DNA from: Flavobacteriia bacterium 40-80
Lineage (GTDB): Bacteria > Bacteroidota > Bacteroidia > Flavobacteriales_D > Crocinitomicaceae
DNA length: 64,000 nucleotides
Assembly: GCA_001899145.1 (NCBI GenBank)
Contig: MKVF01000010.1
Span: 62,001-126,000, forward strand
Reading direction: 5' to 3'
The position numbers and the translations under genes were made by a program. Positions within the stretch are counted from its first letter, which is position 1; each line of letters starts with the position of its first letter. This document shows, piece by piece, positions 37,254 through 47,009 of this stretch. A model generated the notes under the pieces. That model worked only from the letters and a program-made list of their open reading frames with translations, had not been told where the DNA came from and did no database searches.

Positions 37254-39728
37254 TCACAGCTTTTTGATAATGACCTCCTCTTTTGCAGGTAACGTTCCTG
37301 TAAATTCCATTAATACCGTCTGGATTCCAGGTAATAAGTGTAAGAAATTCTCCCTCAAATGAATTGTTCCGTTTTCCGAAGTTATCCAGACATAAGCAGC
37401 CACATTTTTCACACGCAGACGGACTGCTGCAATTCCCTGTTCTACAAATTCCACGCTTTCCACTTCCACGACTGATTTATCCCTCTTAAAAAAATGCTCA
37501 TTGTGAATGAATGAACGATAATGCTGTTTCCCTCCAACTGTCCACTCAAAATTTATAAGATAAGCTTTTCTTTTTTTCAGACGAGATGGTAGCATAATTT
37601 CTTTCTTTTCGTAAGAAGCTAAAGAAGTAAGCAACTCTTTCGTATGGATCTTTCTGCCTTTTAGATCGTAGATTTTATATCTGACTTCTACCGGAATATT
37701 TTCTTTATACTCGCTAAACAGCCAGTACCTGAACGAATTCCCTTCTAAATTCCGCAATAAAGCAAGTTGTTCAAAATCGTTTTTTACACGATAATGCAAG
37801 GCTTTCCAGTTTCCGTAATAATCAATGCCTGACCAGGACGAAACCGGCCAGCAATCGTTGATCTGCCAGTACAAAGTTCCCGCACAACGAGGATACTGCA
37901 ACCGATGGCTCGCAATTGCCAGACCAACCGCTTCTGCTTGTGTCAGTTGGGATAAGTAAATAAAATCCTCAAAATTTTTGGGCTTTCCAAAGAGCTTTTC
38001 TGTCTGCTTCAGGATCATAGCATTCCCTACATATGACTTTTGGTGTTGTTTGATAACCTCTGATTCCAGATTCCAGTCTTTTTTCTCACTGACTTTCAGC
38101 AGTGTACTGTATTCAGGAAATGACTGAAAACCATATTCGGCATTAAACCTTCCCGATTTTTTCGCAAAAGCCTCTATCGGGTCGCTTCCGTGCCAGACAC
38201 CCCAATAATGCTGGGTTCCGTGCTTGTACCACTCATCTTTACCCCAATGACTTAAAGGTGATGTATGCTCAAACGGTACTGTCGTCCATTGTTTCACAGC
38301 AGCCGGCATCAGGGTCTGGAACAGCTTTTTATAATTTTCATCAAACTGTTCCTGCGTTTGATTGTCAATGTTGTATTGCTGCTTAAATCCCCAGTACTTT
38401 CCGGCGACCATCACTTCGTTATTCCCGTTGAAAAGAGCGATATTCGGATGTGCGGAAATTCTTGGGATCTGATAATCCAGCTCATTTTTCACCAGACTTA
38501 AAAAAGCATCATCTGCCGGATATAATGCACAGGCAAACATGAAATCCTGCCAGATCAGAATGCCTTTTTTCGCACAATAACGATAAAAGAAATCGGGCAA
38601 ATAATAACCGCCGCCCCAGATGCGGATCATATTAAAATTAGCTGCCACACATGCGTCAATCAATGAAGCCATACGTTGCTCATCAACGGTTGAAAGAAAA
38701 ACATCCTGAGGGACATAATCACCTCCTTTGCAAAAAATACGTTCATTGTTCCAGTGAATTTCAAAAGATGTTCCATACTGATCGGCCTGCTGCACAATTT
38801 TTTTAGTAGAAATCCCAAAGTAAAAATCCGGTTGGTCCCCCACCTGTGTCGTTCCTTCATATACTTTCAATTCTCCTTCATACAGTTGCTGCTGCCCCAC
38901 CCCAAACGGCCAGTATAATTGCGGATTTTCTATTTTAAAATGAAACCGGACGACATTCCCGTCCACCTCAGTCTTATACGGATGAATGAACTGATTTTGA
39001 ATCGAAATTTCCTGATTCGGCGAATAAGCGAGTATAACATTCAACAGTAAATCAGCAGCATTTTCAGTTATTTCAAGCGTCTGAACAGAAGCCTGTTCGA
39101 CTTTGTTCACGTTATACATTTCAATAAAAGCGGGTGCATTTAAACCAATCGTATTCATACGCAACGACCAGTCCCAGCCAAACTGAAACTGCGGTTTCCG
39201 TGTCATGGAAGACACTCTGACGGAATCATGAACATCATTCGGGGCAGGAAATTTAACTTTCAGCTCCTGGTATGCCTCCTTATGATAATTGACAGGAGAA
39301 ACAAAGTGCAGTTTTATTGTATTGGTTCCTTCTTTCAGTAATTTCTTTATCGAAAACCGGTACGGAATAAAAGCTGAAGCTGTTTTCCCCACTTCATGAT
39401 CATTGATAAAAACAGTCGCATACGTATCAATATTTTCAAAGTGAAGATCTATAAAATCATTGTGCAGATCCGCTTCGGAAATCAGAAACTGTGTTTCGAA
39501 AATCCAGTCTTCCTGTTCAATCCATAAGTATTTTGATTCATTTAATCCATAAAACGGATCCGGAAGCACCTTGTTTTTAAACAATGCTTCCTGAACGGAT
39601 CCTTTTTCACCCAGCTCGTATTCTTTATCTGTATCCAACTGATGAAATGTCCATTGAAGTGGTGCCTGAGAAAATGAGCCGGCAGCTGATGTAATCATAA
39701 CAAGTAAACTCAGCAGCTTTCCCTTCAT
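37254..39728 (-). CDS. Beta-mannosidase, glycoside hydrolase family 2
   Basis: 824 residues with signal peptide (MKGKLLSLLVMITSAAGSFS-Q), so exported. N-terminal jelly-roll (about 25-200), immunoglobulin-like domain, and TIM barrel with the acid/base Glu438 in NIALFNGNNEVM and nucleophile Glu531 in FNAEYGFQSFPEY. The order and motifs fit GH2 beta-mannosidases, which remove terminal beta-linked mannose from oligosaccharides. It lies at the end of a cell-wall and lysine-biosynthesis operon, 7 bases after mltG, so the pairing is unexpected. Confidence 0.88.
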   Translation of the reverse strand: MKGKLLSLLVMITSAAGSFSQAPLQWTFHQLDTDKEYELGEKGSVQEALFKNKVLPDPFYGLNESKYLWIEQEDWIFETQFLISEADLHNDFIDLHFENIDTYATVFINDHEVGKTASAFIPYRFSIKKLLKEGTNTIKLHFVSPVNYHKEAYQELKVKFPAPNDVHDSVRVSSMTRKPQFQFGWDWSLRMNTIGLNAPAFIEMYNVNKVEQASVQTLEITENAADLLLNVILAYSPNQEISIQNQFIHPYKTEVDGNVVRFHFKIENPQLYWPFGVGQQQLYEGELKVYEGTTQVGDQPDFYFGISTKKIVQQADQYGTSFEIHWNNERIFCKGGDYVPQDVFLSTVDEQRMASLIDACVAANFNMIRIWGGGYYLPDFFYRYCAKKGILIWQDFMFACALYPADDAFLSLVKNELDYQIPRISAHPNIALFNGNNEVMVAGKYWGFKQQYNIDNQTQEQFDENYKKLFQTLMPAAVKQWTTVPFEHTSPLSHWGKDEWYKHGTQHYWGVWHGSDPIEAFAKKSGRFNAEYGFQSFPEYSTLLKVSEKKDWNLESEVIKQHQKSYVGNAMILKQTEKLFGKPKNFEDFIYLSQLTQAEAVGLAIASHRLQYPRCAGTLYWQINDCWPVSSWSGIDYYGNWKALHYRVKNDFEQLALLRNLEGNSFRYWLFSEYKENIPVEVRYKIYDLKGRKIHTKELLTSLASYEKKEIMLPSRLKKRKAYLINFEWTVGGKQHYRSFIHNEHFFKRDKSVVEVESVEFVEQGIAAVRLRVKNVAAYVWITSENGTIHLRENFLHLLPGIQTVLMEFTGTLPAKEEVIIKKL

Positions 39729-39735
39729 CTGTTCG

Positions 39736-40803
39736 TTATTTCTGAATCGATTTTATCCATTTCTGATAGGCTTCCGCATATTTCTGATGTACAGCGTAAT
39801 CCTTGGAAAAATTATGTGTGTAGGTGAAATCAGGTTTAGCACACATATATAAATAATTATTCTGATCGGGATTCAGAACCGCATCTACAACACCTGCAGG
39901 CGGAAAATTGATTGGTCCCGGAGGTAGTCCTGCATATTTATAAGTATTATACGGACAGTCAATGTCTCTGTGTACATAATTAAGCACCTGCACACCATCT
40001 AATTGATTTCCCCAGCAAAATTTAAAGGTCGGATCGGATTGTAATTTCATTCCTATCTTCAGACGATTCATGTATAAGCGAGCAATAACCGGCCATTCAA
40101 CAGGCACGATGCTTTGCTCTCCGTAAACAATACTTGCCAGAGTAACCACCTGAGAAGGAGAAGAATATCCTAAAGCATTCATTTTTTCTTTTCTGGCATC
40201 GTTCCAGAATTCTTTAAATTCTCTCGCCATGCGGGCAACAAAATGCTTTGGATCCGTATCCCAGAAAAAACGGTAAGAATCAGGAATAAACAATGCCGGA
40301 AGCTGCTGGCTGGTAAAGCCATATTTAGACAGCACCTCTTCTCCGGAAATATACTCCATCAGCTCAGAGCTGTCGCACATCAGCGATTTGGAAACTTTCC
40401 CGCACATATCACCAATCGTTTTACAGTTATCAAAAGAAACGATCACCTCCACTTCTGCGTTACCATTTCCCTGAGCGTTTTCAGTAAATCCGTTGATCAG
40501 ATTCCTGATCGGTGTCTTTGACGCAATAATATATTTTCCGGTAGCAATTTTACCTGCAGAAAAATTTTTCATGGAAGCCATTCTGTCGAAGAAAAACTCT
40601 GATTTAATAATATGTTCATTTATCAACTGCTTCTTCAATCCTTCCAGCCCCTGTTCTTTAACTACATACAGCTCTACCTCGCTGTCATTATCCGTAACAA
40701 TCCGGTTCAGAATAAATTCTTTCAGCTGCCCACGAAAAATATAGCCCAGCAGAACTATTAATACAAGCACCAGAAGTATAACTAACTTTCCTTTTTTAAA
40801 CAT
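39736..40803 (-). CDS. mltG: Endolytic murein transglycosylase MltG
   Basis: 355 residues from ATG 40803, an N-terminal membrane anchor (LVILLVLVLIVLLGYIF), LysM-like region, then the YceG domain with LASIVYGEQS, INRL-like LYMNRLKIGMKLQSDPTFKF and GLPPGPI. MltG cuts nascent glycan strands and limits their length. In Escherichia coli the motif reads LASIVEKET; here the first Glu is Tyr and only the second acidic position is kept, which I take as the catalytic Glu in this lineage. It overlaps the GNAT gene by 22 bases. Confidence 0.9.
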   Translation of the reverse strand: MFKKGKLVILLVLVLIVLLGYIFRGQLKEFILNRIVTDNDSEVELYVVKEQGLEGLKKQLINEHIIKSEFFFDRMASMKNFSAGKIATGKYIIASKTPIRNLINGFTENAQGNGNAEVEVIVSFDNCKTIGDMCGKVSKSLMCDSSELMEYISGEEVLSKYGFTSQQLPALFIPDSYRFFWDTDPKHFVARMAREFKEFWNDARKEKMNALGYSSPSQVVTLASIVYGEQSIVPVEWPVIARLYMNRLKIGMKLQSDPTFKFCWGNQLDGVQVLNYVHRDIDCPYNTYKYAGLPPGPINFPPAGVVDAVLNPDQNNYLYMCAKPDFTYTHNFSKDYAVHQKYAEAYQKWIKSIQK

Positions 40804-41309
40804 AGTTGATAAATTCGTTCGTCCACCCATTTATTCTTATCCTTAAACCATTCTTTCCGGGATCCCGTTAATTGAAATCCGGCTTTTTCGAACAGCCTGA
40901 TACTTTCTTCATTATCCTCCAGGATAGAAGCCGAAAGATTGTGAAATGCCAGAATCTGAACAGCATATTCTTTCAGCAGCTCCAGCGCTTCCGCAGCATA
41001 TCCCTTTTTCCGTTCAGAATATTCACCGATCAATATTCCGATAGTTGCGCGCTCATGCCTGAAATTTGCATCATACAGATCCAGTGTTCCTATGGCTTCA
41101 TCCGTTTCATTCAGGCAGATCATTAACCGTAATTCTCCCGATTGCCTGAAATTCTGGATATTATCAATATATGCCAAAATGGTATGCAATGAATACGGAG
41201 CTTCGGTTCCCGTTACTCTCCAGTTATTCACATCATTTTCCCAGACTACGACCTTCGTCGCGTCTTTCGTCTCAATCGGCCGAAGATAAATCCGTTCTCC
41301 TTTCAGCAT
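40782..41309 (-). CDS. RimJ/RimL-like GNAT acetyltransferase
   Basis: 175 residues. It begins MLKGERIYLRPIETKDATKVVVWENDVNNW, as in the RimJ/RimL and SpeG branch, and has the acetyl-CoA loop IGILIGEYSERKKGYAAEALELLKEYA and LSASILEDNEESIRLFEKAGF. Substrate unknown: a ribosomal protein, polyamine or small amine. It overlaps mltG at its 3' end by 22 bases and follows the next upstream gene by 1 base, so all are cotranslated. Confidence 0.87.
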   Translation of the reverse strand: MLKGERIYLRPIETKDATKVVVWENDVNNWRVTGTEAPYSLHTILAYIDNIQNFRQSGELRLMICLNETDEAIGTLDLYDANFRHERATIGILIGEYSERKKGYAAEALELLKEYAVQILAFHNLSASILEDNEESIRLFEKAGFQLTGSRKEWFKDKNKWVDERIYQLCLKKES

Positions 41310-41310
41310 T

Positions 41311-41802
41311 TTAATATTGATTTATATGTGCCAAAATCTGCTCTGCATCATATTCAAGGATTCCCTTATAGTTATCCGGCAGATAAATACCTTCCACTTC
41401 TAAAGTTCCGTGAATTGTTTCTAAAGTTAAAAGTAAATCCTTTAATATACCACCTTTCTGTCCCGGAAATAATAGATTATTAATCGGCATAAGACAGCTG
41501 AACTGATGGAATTTCGCAGAGGTCAGGCGGTCAAATACATCGGTCACTTCTTTCAGATTCAAATCAATGCCTTTCAGGCCTACACTCAGAAACGGGATTT
41601 TTTTCTGCTGAACCATTCTCCATATTTTTTCCGGATCTTCAGAAACATCTTTCCCGTTCCATTTCAGGCTGAAATATTTTTCCCCGGCTTTTAAGCCTAT
41701 ATGAGGCGGGATTTTATCCGCATTAAAAATCCACAGCGCGTTTTCAGCAGCAGGGAACCGATCTATCTGATTTATATTTTTAAAAATAAAACTATACGAC
41801 AT
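41311..41802 (-). CDS. Conserved-looking protein of unknown function in the dapF operon
   Basis: 163 residues from ATG 41802 (an upstream in-frame start at 41817 lies inside dapF). No signal peptide, no membrane helix; mixed alpha/beta composition. A stretch such as FLSVGLKGIDLNLKEVTDVFDRL, and the ending DAEQILAHINQY, look globular. I do not recognise a family. It overlaps dapF by 11 bases and is followed 1 base later by the GNAT gene, which places it in a cell-envelope operon. Confidence 0.7.
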   Translation of the reverse strand: MSYSFIFKNINQIDRFPAAENALWIFNADKIPPHIGLKAGEKYFSLKWNGKDVSEDPEKIWRMVQQKKIPFLSVGLKGIDLNLKEVTDVFDRLTSAKFHQFSCLMPINNLLFPGQKGGILKDLLLTLETIHGTLEVEGIYLPDNYKGILEYDAEQILAHINQY

Positions 41803-42577
41803 CACACGTCCCTTCAAAAACTTCCATTGCCGGGCCGATCAGCCAGACATCACTAAATGAACTATTCTTATTAAATCTAACTTCCAGCTGTCCTCCTTTC
41901 GTTTGCACAATAATACGCTGTAGCCCTTCCAGCTTGTTCTTTACGGCAAAAGAAAGCGCAGCGGCTGTTACTCCGGTTCCGCAGGAAAGCGTTTCGTCCT
42001 CAACACCTCTTTCATAGGTATAAACCTTTATTGTGTCCGGAGCAATCTGCTCTGCAAGATTCACATTAATTCCTTCCGTGCTGTAAGTATCACTATACCT
42101 GACAGATTTACCGAAATCAACCACGTTTTCTTTATCAATGTCCTCAACATATTTTATATAATGAGGAGAACCGGTATTCATTTCAAAAATATCATTACTG
42201 ATTGTTCTGACTTCCCTGACGTCTTTCATTTTCAGAAATACCTGCCCGTCTGAAATAGTGGCTTCATGCGAGCCGTCGATCGCCATAAAAGAGGCTTTGT
42301 TTCCTTTCACCAAACCAACTTCTTTTGCAAACATCACCGAACATCTCGCCCCGTTTCCGCAAAAGCTCTTCGTACCATCCGCATTATAATAGTCCATTTC
42401 GAAATCAAAACCGTCCGTGCTGTTTATTTTGATCAAACCGTCCGCTCCTATCCCGAACCTGCGGTCACACAAATGTCTTATCTGATTTACCGTCAGACCG
42501 CTATATTTTGAATCGCTGTTATCAATCATGATAAAATCGTTCCCTGTGCCCTGATATTTATGAAAAAACAACTTCAT
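41792..42577 (-). CDS. dapF: Diaminopimelate epimerase
   Basis: 261 residues. DapF turns LL- into meso-diaminopimelate for lysine and peptidoglycan. Both catalytic cysteines are present: Cys73 in KSFCGNGARC and Cys198 in TLSCGTGVTA, along with the substrate motif YNADGT. First gene of the operon dapF-unknown-GNAT-mltG-mannosidase, divergent from the ELWxxDGT protein gene. The 93 bases between the two divergent starts hold no box matching TAnnTTTG. Confidence 0.95.
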   Translation of the reverse strand: MKLFFHKYQGTGNDFIMIDNSDSKYSGLTVNQIRHLCDRRFGIGADGLIKINSTDGFDFEMDYYNADGTKSFCGNGARCSVMFAKEVGLVKGNKASFMAIDGSHEATISDGQVFLKMKDVREVRTISNDIFEMNTGSPHYIKYVEDIDKENVVDFGKSVRYSDTYSTEGINVNLAEQIAPDTIKVYTYERGVEDETLSCGTGVTAAALSFAVKNKLEGLQRIIVQTKGGQLEVRFNKNSSFSDVWLIGPAMEVFEGTCDVV

Positions 42578-42670
42578 ATACTGCTAATAACAAATGTTAA
42601 AATTACAAAGAAAAATCAACTCATCCGCTAATATAAGCGTTCTACAACTAAACCTTTAAAACTAAATAAC

Positions 42671-44245
42671 ATGAAAAAAGCTTTTTACACAATAGCTGTG
42701 TCTCTATTTTCCATTTCTTTTTCGAGCTCACAGAATTTAGCGGTGCTGAAAGATATTAATCCTTCCGGAGATGCCGCCCCCGGCAATTTTGTTGAGTTCA
42801 ACAACAAAGTGATCTTTTCCGCAAGCGGATCCAATGGTCACGAACTCTGGATCACAGACGGAACCACTGCCGGAACCCAGGAACTCAAAGACATTAATAC
42901 CAACGGAGACGCTTATCCGGCTAATTTTACGGTTTTCGGGAACAAATTACTATTTTCCGCTACCGACAGCAACAACGACACGGAGTTATGGATAACGGAC
43001 GGGACCAGCGCAGGAACAACCCTGTTGAAAAACATCAATGCTTCCGCCTCTTCATTTCCGGCCAATTTTATTGTTTTCAATAACAAAGTTTTCTTTACGG
43101 CCGATGATGGAACAAACGGCAAAGAGATCTGGATCTCAGACGGAACTGCTGCAGGCACCAGTTTATTCACGGATCTTACTCCGGGTAATACAGGCAGCTT
43201 TGCCAACAGCTTTACCATTGTAAACAATAAACTCTACTTTGCAGGGATGGATGCCAATCATCATTTTGACCTGTATGTGACAAACGGAACAAGTGCCGGC
43301 ACGCAGATCATTACGACACCAAACGCTCCTAACGGTTCGAATCCTTACAACCTGATCGGGTTAGGTAATAAATTAATTTTCAACGGCTCTGATGATGTAA
43401 ATGGCGATGAGCTTTTTATGTATGACGGAACTATTATTTCTATTTTAAATGACATCCTCAGCGGAACAGGATCCAGTAACACAACACAGCTCGGAATTTA
43501 TAACAATGAATTGTATTTTTCCTCTACCAACGGAACTTCCTATAATATTTACAAAACAGACGGAACTGTTACCGGAACAGTACAAGTGACCAATCACACC
43601 GGATTGTCAAGTCCTGTTTCCCAGGCATTTTTTGAAAACAATTTTCTTCACTATGTGTACGCGGATGCCAATAACGTAAAAAAATTAAACCGCCTGGATC
43701 TAACGACTATGACGGACGTTTCTTACTATAATAATACAAGTGCTTTTTTCAGTCCTGCAGGATTTAAAAAAATCAATAATACTATTTATTTCGTTTCAAA
43801 CGATTCGCTTTACTCCATGTTATTGTATAAAATAAATGATGTTTCCGGTTTTGATTTCGAAGCGGTTATGCCAAACGATTCTATACAGTATTCCTTCACA
43901 AATACACTGAATTTATTTCTTCTTAACGGAAAAATACTTGCTTCCGGAAATTTTGATAATGATTACGGACATGAAATTTACATTATTGACAACATTGGTG
44001 TAATAAATACTTTAAATATAGAGGAAAAGAATTTCAGCGTTTATCCTAATCCGGTGATTAACGAGCTGACGATTTCAGGAGATACTGAATTTACATTCAA
44101 CGTACTTTCAGGTGACGGACGCCGGATAATGACTTCAGACAATTCCGCCCTGCAGCATACTGTCAATGTGGATCATTTACAGTCCGGAATTTATTTCATT
44201 AACATAGAAAACAACCCAAAGACTATTAAATTTATAAAACTGTAA
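42671..44245 (+). CDS. Secreted ELWxxDGT-repeat protein with type IX sorting tail
   Basis: 524 residues, signal peptide (MKKAFYTIAVSLFSISFSSS-Q). About seven repeats of 45-50 residues carry variants of ELWITDGTTAGTQEL (also EIWISDGT, DLYVTNGT, ELFMYDGT), which read as beta-propeller blades. The C-terminal 75 residues (FSVYPNPVINELTIS ... LQSGIYFINI...IKFIKL) are a type A type-IX sorting domain, so the protein is exported by the PorU/PorV machinery encoded at the start of the window. Function unknown, likely surface-bound. It has its own terminator. Confidence 0.9.
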   Translation: MKKAFYTIAVSLFSISFSSSQNLAVLKDINPSGDAAPGNFVEFNNKVIFSASGSNGHELWITDGTTAGTQELKDINTNGDAYPANFTVFGNKLLFSATDSNNDTELWITDGTSAGTTLLKNINASASSFPANFIVFNNKVFFTADDGTNGKEIWISDGTAAGTSLFTDLTPGNTGSFANSFTIVNNKLYFAGMDANHHFDLYVTNGTSAGTQIITTPNAPNGSNPYNLIGLGNKLIFNGSDDVNGDELFMYDGTIISILNDILSGTGSSNTTQLGIYNNELYFSSTNGTSYNIYKTDGTVTGTVQVTNHTGLSSPVSQAFFENNFLHYVYADANNVKKLNRLDLTTMTDVSYYNNTSAFFSPAGFKKINNTIYFVSNDSLYSMLLYKINDVSGFDFEAVMPNDSIQYSFTNTLNLFLLNGKILASGNFDNDYGHEIYIIDNIGVINTLNIEEKNFSVYPNPVINELTISGDTEFTFNVLSGDGRRIMTSDNSALQHTVNVDHLQSGIYFINIENNPKTIKFIKL

Positions 44246-44298
44246 CTGAAATTTTGTCAGTTTATCCGATTTTTTTTCAGTTCCAACTGCTAAAAAGG

Positions 44299-44326
44299 AA
44301 AGGTTGCCCGAAATGGCAACCTTTTT
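44299..44326 (+). terminator. Terminator after the ELWxxDGT protein gene
   Basis: AAAGGTTGCC (44299-44308) and GGCAACCTTT (44315-44324) form a 10-bp stem with loop CGAAAT and a five-T tail. Confidence 0.85.
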
Positions 44327-44403
44327 GATTTCACAGATATAACATTTATTTTAGACTTGAATTTGTAATTTTTGAAAGTTCTAAACGTTAATCTCAAAAA
44401 ATA

Positions 44404-45876
44404 ATGGATATGAATAAAAATTTAAAAAATTTTGGTTTGGGAGTCCTCGGTGGAATTATTCCATTGGGTGTTTATTTATCCGTTAGTATGTTTAGTGGTA
44501 CGCACGGCAGTACTTCCGAAAGAATTTTAGCGGATAATCAATACATCAGAAAGGCGAATTACACAGAAACAGCACCGCTTGTTCCTGATTTTGTGGACGC
44601 ATCGGAAAACAGTGTCCAGTCGGTGGTCCATGTCACGACAAAAGTTGTCCGGACGCAGGTACAAAGAGATCCTTTCTTTGAATTCTTCTATGGTCCGGGA
44701 GCCGGCGGAAGAGAATTTAAGCAATACGGATCAGGTTCGGGATCAGGAGTAATCGTTTCTCAGGACGGCTATATTGTAACCAACAACCACGTTATCGCGG
44801 AAGCGAGTGAAATTGAGGTAATCCTGAATGACAATTCTAAATATACTGCAAAGATCATCGGTACAGACCCATCTACGGATCTGGCAGTTATTAAGATCGA
44901 TGCTAAAAATCTCCGTCCGATGATCATCGGTAACAGTGATGATCTGAAAATCGGTGAATGGGTTTTAGCAGTGGGCAATCCTTTCAATCTTACAAATACC
45001 GTTACGGCTGGTATTGTGAGCGCTAAAGCCAGAAACATCAACATCATAGACAAAAACAATCAGAATATTCCGATCGAATCGTTCATCCAGACGGATGCTG
45101 CCGTAAATCCGGGGAACAGCGGAGGCGCACTGGTAAACACACGTGGTGAGCTCGTAGGAATAAACACTGCCATAGCTTCACAAACAGGAAGCTACACCGG
45201 ATATTCTTTCGCTATTCCTGCAAACCTGATGGTAAAAGTCATGAGCGACCTGATTGACTTTGGTATTGTTCAGCGCGGTTTTCTTGGTGTTCAGATTTCC
45301 GATATTTCCCAGGAACTGAAAGAAAAAGAGAATCTTAAAACGACACGCGGTGTATATGTCGGTACTGTTACAGACGGTGGCGGCGCTGAAAAAGCAGGAA
45401 TCAAAAACGGAGACGTGATTACAAAGATCAACGGAAAAGACGTAACTTCTGTTGCCGCATTACAGGAAGAAATCGGCAAAAAACGCCCTGGAGACAAAGT
45501 TGCCGTGACTATTCTTAACTCTAGAGGAGAAGAGCAAGTAAAAGAAGTAGTACTAAGAAACAGTAAAGGCGATACAAAGCTGGTGGACAAGGAAATACTT
45601 TCAAAATCGTATGCGCTGGGAGCAACTTTCGAGCCGCTTTCTGATAAGGAGCTGAAAGAGTACAATACAACTTATGGTGTAAAGATTTCTTCTTTATCAC
45701 CGGGTAAATTAAAATCCTTAGGTCTGGAAGAAGGTATGATCATCACCAAAATCAACGAAACACCTGTGAAATCCGTCGAGCAGCTGACAGCGGAGCTTAA
45801 CAAAAAAAGCGGAGGTGTTCTGCTTGAAATTACCGGTAAAAACGGCCGCAAGGATTACGTTGGCTTCGGTTTATAA
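44404..45876 (+). CDS. DegQ/HtrA-type periplasmic serine protease
   Basis: 490 residues. A single N-terminal hydrophobic stretch (FGLGVLGGIIPLGVYLSVSMF) exports or anchors it. The trypsin-like triad is His129 (TNNHVI), Asp159 (STDLAVIKID) and Ser239 (NPGNSGGALVN), and two PDZ domains follow (about 285-385 and 400-490), the first with the peptide loop RGFLGVQI. It degrades or refolds misfolded envelope proteins. An ATG at 44410 is an equally good start. Followed by a perfect palindrome, then rpoD. Confidence 0.92.
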   Translation: MDMNKNLKNFGLGVLGGIIPLGVYLSVSMFSGTHGSTSERILADNQYIRKANYTETAPLVPDFVDASENSVQSVVHVTTKVVRTQVQRDPFFEFFYGPGAGGREFKQYGSGSGSGVIVSQDGYIVTNNHVIAEASEIEVILNDNSKYTAKIIGTDPSTDLAVIKIDAKNLRPMIIGNSDDLKIGEWVLAVGNPFNLTNTVTAGIVSAKARNINIIDKNNQNIPIESFIQTDAAVNPGNSGGALVNTRGELVGINTAIASQTGSYTGYSFAIPANLMVKVMSDLIDFGIVQRGFLGVQISDISQELKEKENLKTTRGVYVGTVTDGGGAEKAGIKNGDVITKINGKDVTSVAALQEEIGKKRPGDKVAVTILNSRGEEQVKEVVLRNSKGDTKLVDKEILSKSYALGATFEPLSDKELKEYNTTYGVKISSLSPGKLKSLGLEEGMIITKINETPVKSVEQLTAELNKKSGGVLLEITGKNGRKDYVGFGL

Positions 45877-45897
45877 AATTAATTTTCTTATTACCTG

Positions 45898-45929
45898 GTA
45901 TTGAAGCGTAAATATTTACGCTTCAATAC
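45898..45929. terminator. 32-bp perfect palindrome after the DegQ gene
   Basis: The arm GTATTGAAGCGTAAAT is followed directly by its exact reverse complement, with no spacer. As RNA it would fold into a long hairpin with a tight AT tip. The tail CTTTGTT is only weakly T-rich, so it is a possible terminator or an operator-type site. Confidence 0.6.
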
Positions 45930-45993
45930 TTTGTTCTGATTAGGCACAGATTTTGATAGTGAATATCTTTATCCACTTTTCAGAACATTTTTT

Positions 45994-46023
45994 TTGAAAG
46001 TCCGTAAAAATAGTGTAAATTTG
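45994..46023 (+). promoter_or_regulatory. Promoter of rpoD
   Basis: TTG (45994-45996), a 19-base spacer and TAAATTTG (46016-46023) match the promoter that this kind of sigma factor is known to read. The ATG is 40 bases downstream. Confidence 0.75.
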
Positions 46024-46063
46024 CACCCGGTTTATTTTCTAAAAGATAATTTTCTATTAATAA

Positions 46064-46930
46064 ATGAGACAGCTCAAAATCACCAAATCGATTACCAATC
46101 GTGAGAGTCAATCCCTTGACAAATACTTGCAGGATATTGGTAAAGAGGAATTAATTTCCGCAGAAGAAGAAGTTGAATTAGCACGAAAAATAAAACAAGG
46201 TGACCAGCGAGCTTTAGAAAAGCTAACCCGTGCCAACCTCCGTTTCGTAGTTTCTGTTGCAAAACAATATCAAAATCAGGGATTAACACTTCCTGACCTT
46301 ATCAATGAAGGAAACCTGGGTCTGATAAAAGCAGCACAAAAATTTGACGAAACCCGTGGTTTTAAGTTCATCTCGTATGCCGTATGGTGGATTCGTCAGT
46401 CGATTCTGCAGGCATTGGCTGAGCAGGCGCGTATTGTTCGTTTACCTCTGAATCAGGTAGGTTCATTAAATAAGATCAACAAAGCTTTTTCTAAATTAGA
46501 GCAGGAATTTGAGCGTCCGCCTTCAGCTGAAGAGCTGGCAGAAGCGCTGGAAGTTCCGGAAGATAAGATCAAGGAAAGCCTTAATGTATCCGGCCGTCAC
46601 GTATCGATGGATGCACCACTCTCTTCTTCAGAAGACGGAGGTACATTGATGGATGTTATGCCGAACACGGACACACCACGGGCAGACCATTCTCTGATGG
46701 CAGAATCCCTGCAAAAAGAAATTGAACGTTCGTTAAGCACACTGACAGATAAAGAACGAGAGATCATCCGCCTGTTCTTCGGGATCGGAATGAACCACGG
46801 ACTGACACTGGAAGAGATCGGCTCTAAATTCAATCTGACACGGGAACGCGTAAGGCAGATCAAAGAAAAGGCGATCCGCAGGCTCCGACACACGTCGAGA
46901 AACAAACTTTTAAAATCTTACTTAGGATAA
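46064..46930 (+). CDS. rpoD: Primary sigma factor RpoD/SigA, short Bacteroidota type
   Basis: 288 residues, without region 1.1 and the large spacer of the Escherichia coli protein. It starts with [22 protein letters not shown], then regions 1.2-2 ([40 protein letters not shown]), region 3 and the region 4 helix-turn-helix ([30 protein letters not shown]). This is the vegetative sigma factor of Bacteroidota, which reads TTG/TAnnTTTG promoters. Several such promoters, including that of rpoD itself, are visible in the window. Confidence 0.96.
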   Translation: MRQLKITKSITNRESQSLDKYLQDIGKEELISAEEEVELARKIKQGDQRALEKLTRANLRFVVSVAKQYQNQGLTLPDLINEGNLGLIKAAQKFDETRGFKFISYAVWWIRQSILQALAEQARIVRLPLNQVGSLNKINKAFSKLEQEFERPPSAEELAEALEVPEDKIKESLNVSGRHVSMDAPLSSSEDGGTLMDVMPNTDTPRADHSLMAESLQKEIERSLSTLTDKEREIIRLFFGIGMNHGLTLEEIGSKFNLTRERVRQIKEKAIRRLRHTSRNKLLKSYLG

Positions 46931-46936
46931 TGATAC

Positions 46937-46968
46937 AACGGCTCTATACTTTTTGAGCCGTTTTTTTT
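46937..46968 (+). terminator. Terminator after rpoD
   Basis: AACGGCTC (46937-46944) pairs with GAGCCGTT (46955-46962); eight Ts at 46961-46968. Confidence 0.88.
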
Positions 46969-47009
46969 AATACATACATCTAAAAAATAAATTAATAATC
47001 TAAACGGGA

